A stretch of 64,000 bases of DNA from Gibbula magus (lineage: Eukaryota > Mollusca > Gastropoda > Trochida > Trochidae), in the NCBI GenBank assembly GCA_936450465.1, contig OW388297.1, positions 48,953,630 through 49,017,629 on the forward strand. Direction: 5' to 3'. The notes below the pieces were generated by a model, which saw only the letters and a list, made by a program, of their open reading frames with translations, had not been told where the DNA came from and did no database searches. Of this stretch, positions 23,493 through 64,000 are shown piece by piece. The stretch's first letter is position 1; every line of letters starts with the position of its first letter. The translations under genes and the position numbers were made by a program.

Positions 23493-24296
23493 ATTTATTT
23501 ATTACTCACTGATTTAAATGCCACTTATTTCCACAAACTCGTCGATAAATGGAACACATTCCATTGCGACCGCGGTGCTGATATTGTGACGTAATATTTA
23601 TGCCATTATGATGTCACGTCAATCGGCAGCACGCGATGTTATTACACATTATCATATATCTATCAATGATATGGGCTGTTTTGCATATGTGATAGAGGTC
23701 AGGACACCGCACCCATATCGCTGCCCGGTCCGAAAATCCATATCAGCCATATCAGCCCGGTCCGCAAATCCATATCAATATCAGCCCGGGCAACGTTAGG
23801 TCAGAGTGATCTCCCTTTGCTTACATGCGTGAACACAGTAAAGTCACAAGCGAAGCAGTGTCAGAGTAACTATAGTTCATTTGAATCCTTTCAGAGTACC
23901 CTCCAAACAAGGATGTTGTTGACGCTTTTAATCTATTAAATAAAATATACTTTTAATTTGAATAGGAGGCTCAAATATTTTTAAAAGAAAATTTACCCCC
24001 AAAGTATAAATTTTCGCATAACAACAAGTTATTATTATTTCTGTAAATATTTTGTCATGTTTCAGAAAAAAAGTATGATATATGATAAAAATGTTACAAC
24101 ATGTCATTTTTCATACCATACCCCATATCAGCCCTCGACCCATATCAGCCCTCTGGCCTGCGGCCCTCGGGCTGATATGGGGGTCTCGGGCTGATATGGG
24201 GTATGGTATGAAAAATGACATGTTATAACCTCTAAATTTGTAATAACATTGTAGATTTATTAAACTGCGATATCTTCAATGGGCGAGTAATAAAGT
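23493..24296. repeat. Composite element downstream of hairpin I
   Basis: Starts TTATTTATTACTCACTG and ends GGGCGAGTAATAAAG (inverted). It contains CRE-like TGTGACGTAATA and TATGATGTCACG (about 23587-23620), repeats of CCATATCAGCC, and hairpin J. Confidence 0.55.
24092..24228 (-). repeat. Long hairpin element J (reverse orientation, GNA apex)
   Basis: Arms run from ATGTCATTTTTCATACC to GGTATGAAAAATGACAT. Boxes CTCG 24134-24137 with CTCG 24185-24188, and CTCT 24151-24154 with CTCG 24166-24169; on the minus strand these are CGAG-type. The apex on the minus strand is GGCC-GCA-GGCC, a GNA triloop like element E. Box spacing is shorter (13-15 nt). Confidence 0.82.
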
Positions 24297-24388
24297 ATTT
24301 TAGGTGCATACAATGTAGACTGATGGTAGATGGCAGTAGACTTAGTAGATGACATGGTGAGAGTAAAACAAGATTAAGTGGTCAATGT

Positions 24389-24487
24389 AATTATTTTGAG
24401 CCGACAGAATGGAAATGAAATCTGCATTTGTGTGTATAATTATTTTTTAGCCGACAGAATGGAAATGAAATCTGCATTTGTGTGTAT
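24389..24487 (+). repeat. 50-bp tandem duplication
   Basis: CCGACAGAATGGAAATGAAA occurs at 24401 and again at 24451 with the same downstream sequence; two nearly identical copies. Confidence 0.9.
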
Positions 24488-24845
24488 AGCTATACATCCC
24501 TGAGCTGGACGAAAGCTGAAATAATTCCATATTCACTCAAAAGGACGGCAGAAGCGAAGCTGTGATTCTCTGGGGTTTTTTTTACAAATGTTAAAATATT
24601 TCATAGATATGTAACAAAAATGTAAATAAAGTTCCGTTCAATGTTTGCATCTAGTAGTGATTTGTGTGTTCAACGATTGCATGTATACAGGAGAGAAGGC
24701 GATAATGCTATAGATGATACAAGTTTTCTGAACTTCATATTTTACTTTATATGCTTGAGAACGACATAAGGAATCATATCGAAGTCGCAATTGTGAAAAT
24801 AAGAAGTCGATTTTCCTGCACCACCACTCGCACTGGTTTATTTAA

Positions 24846-25200
24846 AGGGGCAGTAGCACTTTTTTGCAAATTTTATTTTTTTCAAATTTCTCATTTATAA
24901 TGATAGTTTATGTCATTCATATTTACTTTAGAGGGTAAAACATCTTATTACACAAACCAATTATCCGTAGTGGTAATACAGATGTTGCGTATAAAGCAAA
25001 AATTGCATGGCGGCCATTTTATTGTGAACGCAATTTATTATTTTGAATGACAAAAATCATTCTCGTGGCTTTAGGGAACCATGTACACTCGTTTTTTAAC
25101 TTGAATTTCCGAAGAGAGAAGGGTGTTTTGCTATTAGTGACATTATTTTTCAAATACATTTCATCAACTTATTTCAACGAAAAAACGTGCTACTGCCCCT
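24846..25200. repeat. TTAA-flanked miniature element (AGGGGCAGTAGCAC ends)
   Basis: TTAA 24842-24845, then AGGGGCAGTAGCAC; right GTGCTACTGCCCCT, then TTAA 25201-25204. Clean 14-bp inverted termini and 4-bp duplication. No coding capacity. An inverted decayed relative is at 10698-11035. Confidence 0.88.
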
Positions 25201-25204
25201 TTAA

Positions 25205-28200
25205 GCTATGCTGAACTTCGTTATATATTCGAGCTGCTACGCTAGCACAGAAAGGATAACGAAGTGCGGCAAGTCTTAACTTAACCAGTGATGGAGACTG
25301 GCGCGGATTATGACTTGCACGGGAGTTTGTAACCCAACATGTCTTTAACTATGCAGGTCTGATGAGCTAAATTCAAATTTAAATGAAAACTCAAATATTA
25401 CATTAATATAACAAAATCGTTTTATTCCAGAATTTGTGACACAAAACAGTAACATTGCTTCATTTAAACAATAAGCATATGTAATCAAAAGTGTTAGTGT
25501 TAACAATATTACAATCATGAATACAATGTAATTATCATGATGTAATAATGATAAGGTAATAATGCAATACAATTATGATTCTCTCAAGGACATTTAAGTT
25601 TTCCATGTTTAGTATTTCATTATTTCTGATTTTATGTTGAAATGAACTAATTTCTAAGATAGATGTGTGCCCTTTGGAAGTCCGATTGACGTCATAGAAT
25701 TTTCCTGATTACTTCATCCGAATGGCGAAAACGTTTATTGACAAACAGTTATGTCACGATAAAAAACAAATATTTTGTCACTCATCGAGTTACGGAGAAA
25801 GGTCGTTTTTCCCACATTGACATGAAGAGTGATGTTTATCGAATTAAAAAAATAACTGTTTGTTTTGAGAAAACGCTGTTTTACTTTTTGGTGTATGATT
25901 AACGTGTTTTATAATTGTATCTAACGGATCTGTCAAGGGGACTGAGTATCTCTTAATCATAAACGCGCTTACCATCCAGTTAGACGAAAGGAAATTTCAG
26001 AATATCCATACCTGAACTTGTAAGATATCATCCTTAGAATCTATGATATATAACGTGAGTGTTCAAAGAGAGATCAAGCGGAAAGACTATATATTTATTA
26101 AATGCATATTAATATCAGGAACAAGAACAATTATAAAATGAGTAAGACAACCATGAAAATTAAGTTCGAATGTCATGGTGTATCTAACGCTTATTACATT
26201 ATGACGTTAATTAAAACAGTTTGACTGTAAAGAAATTCAATAAACGTAATATGATAGTCATATATGCCATAAACACAATATCGCCGTACAATGCACTATT
26301 ATATACAAATAAACATATTAAAACATAAAATACATACATACGATAACGGGTTCTATACTAATACTGGATTTAAACATTAGCACCTTTTAACTGAATCAGT
26401 GAATGGAACACTTAAAATCTCATGCTATGTACATGTACATAAGTAAACATACATATATACATATAAGTATATTCTGAGTGTTAACAATAACAGGCAACTT
26501 GAGCGTGAACTGAACGAACGCGTCACGTGTTTGTCATTTCAAGTCTTTGGCGTCCATTTGACGTCCTTTCGGCGTCAATAGCCGTCCACTTTGAATGGAC
26601 ATCAAGGAAAATTAACAGCTAAACCTACTATTCAGCTTCATCCACTATTGTTCTGAAATGAGAAACAAACATTGTATTAACATACTGAAATTATGTTAAA
26701 TTTCTAAAAAACACGCCTTCATATTTGAAGGTCCCCAATGATTTGAATGCTATTGCCAAAACACTCAATAATGATTTAAATGATTTGATAAGGAAATCAC
26801 AAAATTAAATGAAAAATTAAATTTAATCACAGTAACCACTTCAATAAATTTATCATAAACATAATTCTTTTGTGAGGCTTTGTAAGGGTATAAATGCCCA
26901 TATGATTGTTCATTTGATTGAAATCATCATTTACACAATTTGGATGAAAAGTTAATGTTTAAAAAATCGACTTTCAATAAATGCAAAAAGCAGGAGCAAT
27001 GAATCGAAGAAAGGCGCAACAAACACCCATCAAAAGGAGCAATTGCATGCACCTCAGCTTGGGTGGCAAGTCCAAGGGCTGCACAGTTAGTTTATTTAAC
27101 GGAACATGATGTTTTAGATTGTCATGATTAGCCATGCCCTAGGAGAAGCTCTTCAAGAAGCAAAACGCTCACAAGAAGCCCTCAAAGAACCGTTGCAAAC
27201 AAGTTTTTAAAAACCAACCTTAATTCAAAATGAACGACAACGTATAGTTTAGAGACGTTTAGTCAAAACTTCAATGAATCTTGAGTTTGAACACAATCAT
27301 GATATTGCATAAACTAGGAAGAAGGAAGCAAATCGAAGGAAGATTTCAAAACAATATGCATTTTACACATTGCACATTGCTGCCAAAAGACCTTATCGAT
27401 AACCCAAAGTTTACGTTCCAATAATCATCCACCAATATTAGTTTAGATTTATCGGAACGTATGCTCTGGAGAATGTCACGAGACAACCAAGGTACTACAA
27501 TAGTTCAACTGGGCCAGCACATTTTTGTCTGAAAGATACACATATATGTCTGGAATTAGCCACGTTATAAGACATCAAGAAATATGCAAAAACCGTTATT
27601 GTTTATAAATGTCATGAAGAACTGACAACCGTTTCGACAATATGCTTTGGAAGTTTATATTCTCAAATAACAATCAGCAGGAAAACGAAAATCAGCTGCA
27701 AATTTCAGCGATGAGCAGATGTTGCAGATGCAAATTCCAACAAGTAAACGATGATTTATTTGCAAATTACAATGAGTAGCAGATAATGTATTTGCCAATT
27801 GCAACCAGTAAAATATGTTGCAGGTGCAAATAATGAGTTGCAAGGAGTAGCCGATGTTTTATTTGCAACGGGGAGCTCATGATACCCGCAAACATGCAAC
27901 GTTACCGTTTTGAAGCGTTGCGTTGACATCCTTGTTAGATGGAAGCACAGATTGACTCTGAATGCTCTGTAATACCTAATGTCCAAAACAAACCATGCGT
28001 GCAATCATGGTAACCGGATTAGCATATCGTTTCATGTATATAAGGATAAAACGGTTTTGCAGCATTCTTACAAAACAGTTGATATTAGATTATCGCTATT
28101 GGTACATAAGTTCAAAGAATAGTTTTCAAATTTTACCTTTTTAAAGATCGCTTCTATTGATAAGTTTTCACAGAGTTTTAGTCTTTTTGACACATTACGC

Positions 28201-28490
28201 CCTTACAATGGATTAAGCATCATTCTTAGAAATCTACCCTACATATACTCTCACACTAAAAGCAATTTCGCACAATTCACAGTCAATACTTTGATATTGT
28301 TCTCTATCGAATGGTTATATAGATATCGAACTATCCTCAGACTTATTTCTGAAGGTCAACAACATCTAGAAGAGTTGGCTACCAACATTTCTTAATGCCA
28401 AATAAGATTAAATAATAGTGGTTATTTAACTATCGCAATCTCGTTGTGACAATTATCGAGGGGTCATCGAAATTTGCATGTTTAGCGAAG
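25205..28490. other. Gene-free AT-rich stretch 3' of the VWDE-like gene
   Basis: No supported exon. A degenerate tandem repeat with TTGCAAATTGCAACNAGTAG-like words lies at about 27690-27880. If the VWDE-like transcript has a further last exon, the best candidate is just below a minus-strand TTTCAG at about 26654, where a stop comes within two codons; this is weak. Confidence 0.3.
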
Positions 28491-28491
28491 G

Positions 28492-28989
28492 CCATTCTCT
28501 TCCCACAGAGGTTATTGTCTCCCGATTTCCAATCCTAACCTCATTTCTATATCGCCTGAAATCAAGAGCTGAAGAAAAATCCCCTAGCGGAGGAAAGGGA
28601 AATCTCATACTGTAGATCTCGACCAAATGACTTCAAGATCTAGGCATTTTACTCTTAAGGGTCTTGCTCATCATCATATGTCCTTCGATTATGTCTGATG
28701 TAAATAACACAAATGAACTGTGTTTGGTGTTTGTCCCTGATTTGGGCTTCTTTATTTATAAGCATCTTTATGATCAATAGTTTTCACAAAATCAAATAGC
28801 ATATTTCGAGAAAAACACATAAAACTAGAAAACGTTTGTCTTACGTTTATTTTATCATTATGACGTGTCATTGGCAAATGTCAGCGGCGTCGCTGATTGC
28901 ACAACTAGACTCAAGTGCAACCAATCAGGAAAACAACACAGGTTAGGATCGGAAATGTGAAGGGAGTAACCTCAGTGGTAAGAGAATGG
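28492..28989. repeat. Miniature element (CCATTCTCTTCCCAC ends), copy 1
   Basis: Inverted ends CCATTCTCTTCCCAC and GTGGTAAGAGAATGG. It shares GTCTGATGTAAATAACA and GTCATTGGCAAATGTCA with 43738-44190; a decayed third copy is at about 55037-55402. Confidence 0.75.
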
Positions 28990-29161
28990 ACGAAAATCAG
29001 AAAAGAGGCGGTTATTCTTGGGGGAATTATCGAATACCATAATTGGTTGACTACAAACAATATTGGCTTCTGGTATATCCTATATCTAAATGCCTTTTAA
29101 TTATTTATATTCATATTCAGCATACCAGTTGAATCAGTAAAACAATATGCTAATACCAACC

Positions 29162-63411
<34,250 letters not shown>

Positions 63412-63414
63412 CTG

Positions 63415-64000
63415 AAAATAATAATAAAAGAAAAGCGACATGCATTTTTGTTTTATAATTTCATCTTCACGCACAGGAAAAAAATTGGTGGAATCCGCTT
63501 TGCCGAATCCTTCTTGATTCGCCCAATTTTGGGCAGACCCGGAAGAATCCGGCAAACAGATTCTACCACTTATTGTCCTGTCATGAGGAGTAAAAAAGCT
63601 AATTCTAAATTTAAGTGGAGCGACATTTACATAAGCTTCCAGCTTGTTTGCCAATCCATATCAATGATGACTAAAATATGTTAAAACCAAATTTAAGCCC
63701 TGGGTGGTTATCTCTGTTCTTCAAATGGGATTTTAATATACTAGTAAACATATGTTTTGAACATATGAATTTAGATTTATTTTAATGGAAATATACTATG
63801 AAATTCCCGTTTGATCAAAGTACATCTACATATTGCCAATCGTTTTGGTGATAGTCATTTAAAGATAAATATATAATCAAAGTATACATGTATGTAAACA
63901 TGTGGTGCATAAAAACGTTTGCTGTATATTCGACTTCTGTACTTTAGTGAAATAGAAGGTTAAACCAGCTATTTAACGAACATGTGTTCCTATTTATTTT
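63415..64000. other. Intron of the VWDE-like gene, continuing past the window
   Basis: No further exon recognised. An inverted pair around GGCGAATCAAGAAGGATTCG-type sequence (about 63497-63552) is the only structure seen. Confidence 0.5.

Noticed and set aside
26600..26660. Last exon of the VWDE-like gene after a TTTCAG acceptor
   Set aside because: It meets a stop within two codons in the expected phases and has no domain content; kept only as a weak possibility.

Overview
This window reads as nuclear DNA of an invertebrate animal, most likely a marine bivalve mollusc. It is AT-rich, has spliced genes with GT-AG introns, a TRIM/NHL gene, a TIR-domain gene and a very large EGF/vWD extracellular gene, and is packed with short inverted-repeat elements, CRE-like TGACGTCA clusters and GACGGACGG-tailed repeats. 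The taxonomic call is inference; no rRNA or mitochondrial sequence is present to confirm it.

Genes. (1) 4888-7448 (+): a three-exon TRIM-type RING/B-box/coiled-coil protein with an NHL-like C-terminus; all splice phases close, giving 642 aa. (2) 18998-19543 (+): a TIR-domain protein, possibly with further exons. (3) 21849-22346 (+): a candidate two-exon microprotein of 100 aa, beginning with an RFxV-type motif and ending in an acidic tail. (4) 63411 down to about 29160 (-): at least 35 exons of a gene like VWDE (von Willebrand factor D and EGF domain-containing). I traced exons 1-34 with phase closing at every junction; the 5' end lies beyond the right edge. Order from N to C: half of a first D8C domain, three Cys-rich mini-modules, a full second D8C, three more mini-modules, Ig-like and linker exons, a vWD domain, a furin-type RRKR site, one EGF, a Thr-rich mucin-like spacer, further Cys-containing exons, a cadherin-like domain, EGF and calcium-binding EGF, three thrombospondin-type EGFs and a run of EGFs in 96-nt exons. 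It should be secreted or cell-surface/matrix.

Mobile and repeated DNA. 1-4.8 kb, 8.1-13 kb, 18.1-18.4 kb and 23.3-24.3 kb are dominated by long hairpin elements and CRE-bearing miniature elements. There is also a HARBI1-like transposase fragment at 10 kb, a deleted Tc1/mariner copy at 37.2-37.9 kb nested in a hairpin element, pogo/Tigger-like miniatures (57.6 and 61.4 kb), a family with 9-bp target duplications (34.2 and 61.4 kb), TTAA-flanked elements (15.9, 24.8, 39.2, 51.4 kb), a 152-bp satellite (30.1-31.45 kb) and large microsatellites (11.2 and 20.0-21.0 kb).

Most interesting observation. At least six long hairpins (865-1002, 2341-2489, 8181-8318, 8556-8710, 12081-12220, 23353-23492), five of the arm sequences being unrelated to one another, share one design. 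Each arm carries CGAG boxes facing the same way on both arms, so that folding places CGAG against CGAG, a tandem G-A mismatch. The boxes sit at nearly fixed distances (about 27 and about 20 nt), and the apex is usually C-GAAA-G or C-GAGA-G. Arm sequence varies but pairing, box position and apex persist, which points to a structure maintained or generated as a folded single strand.
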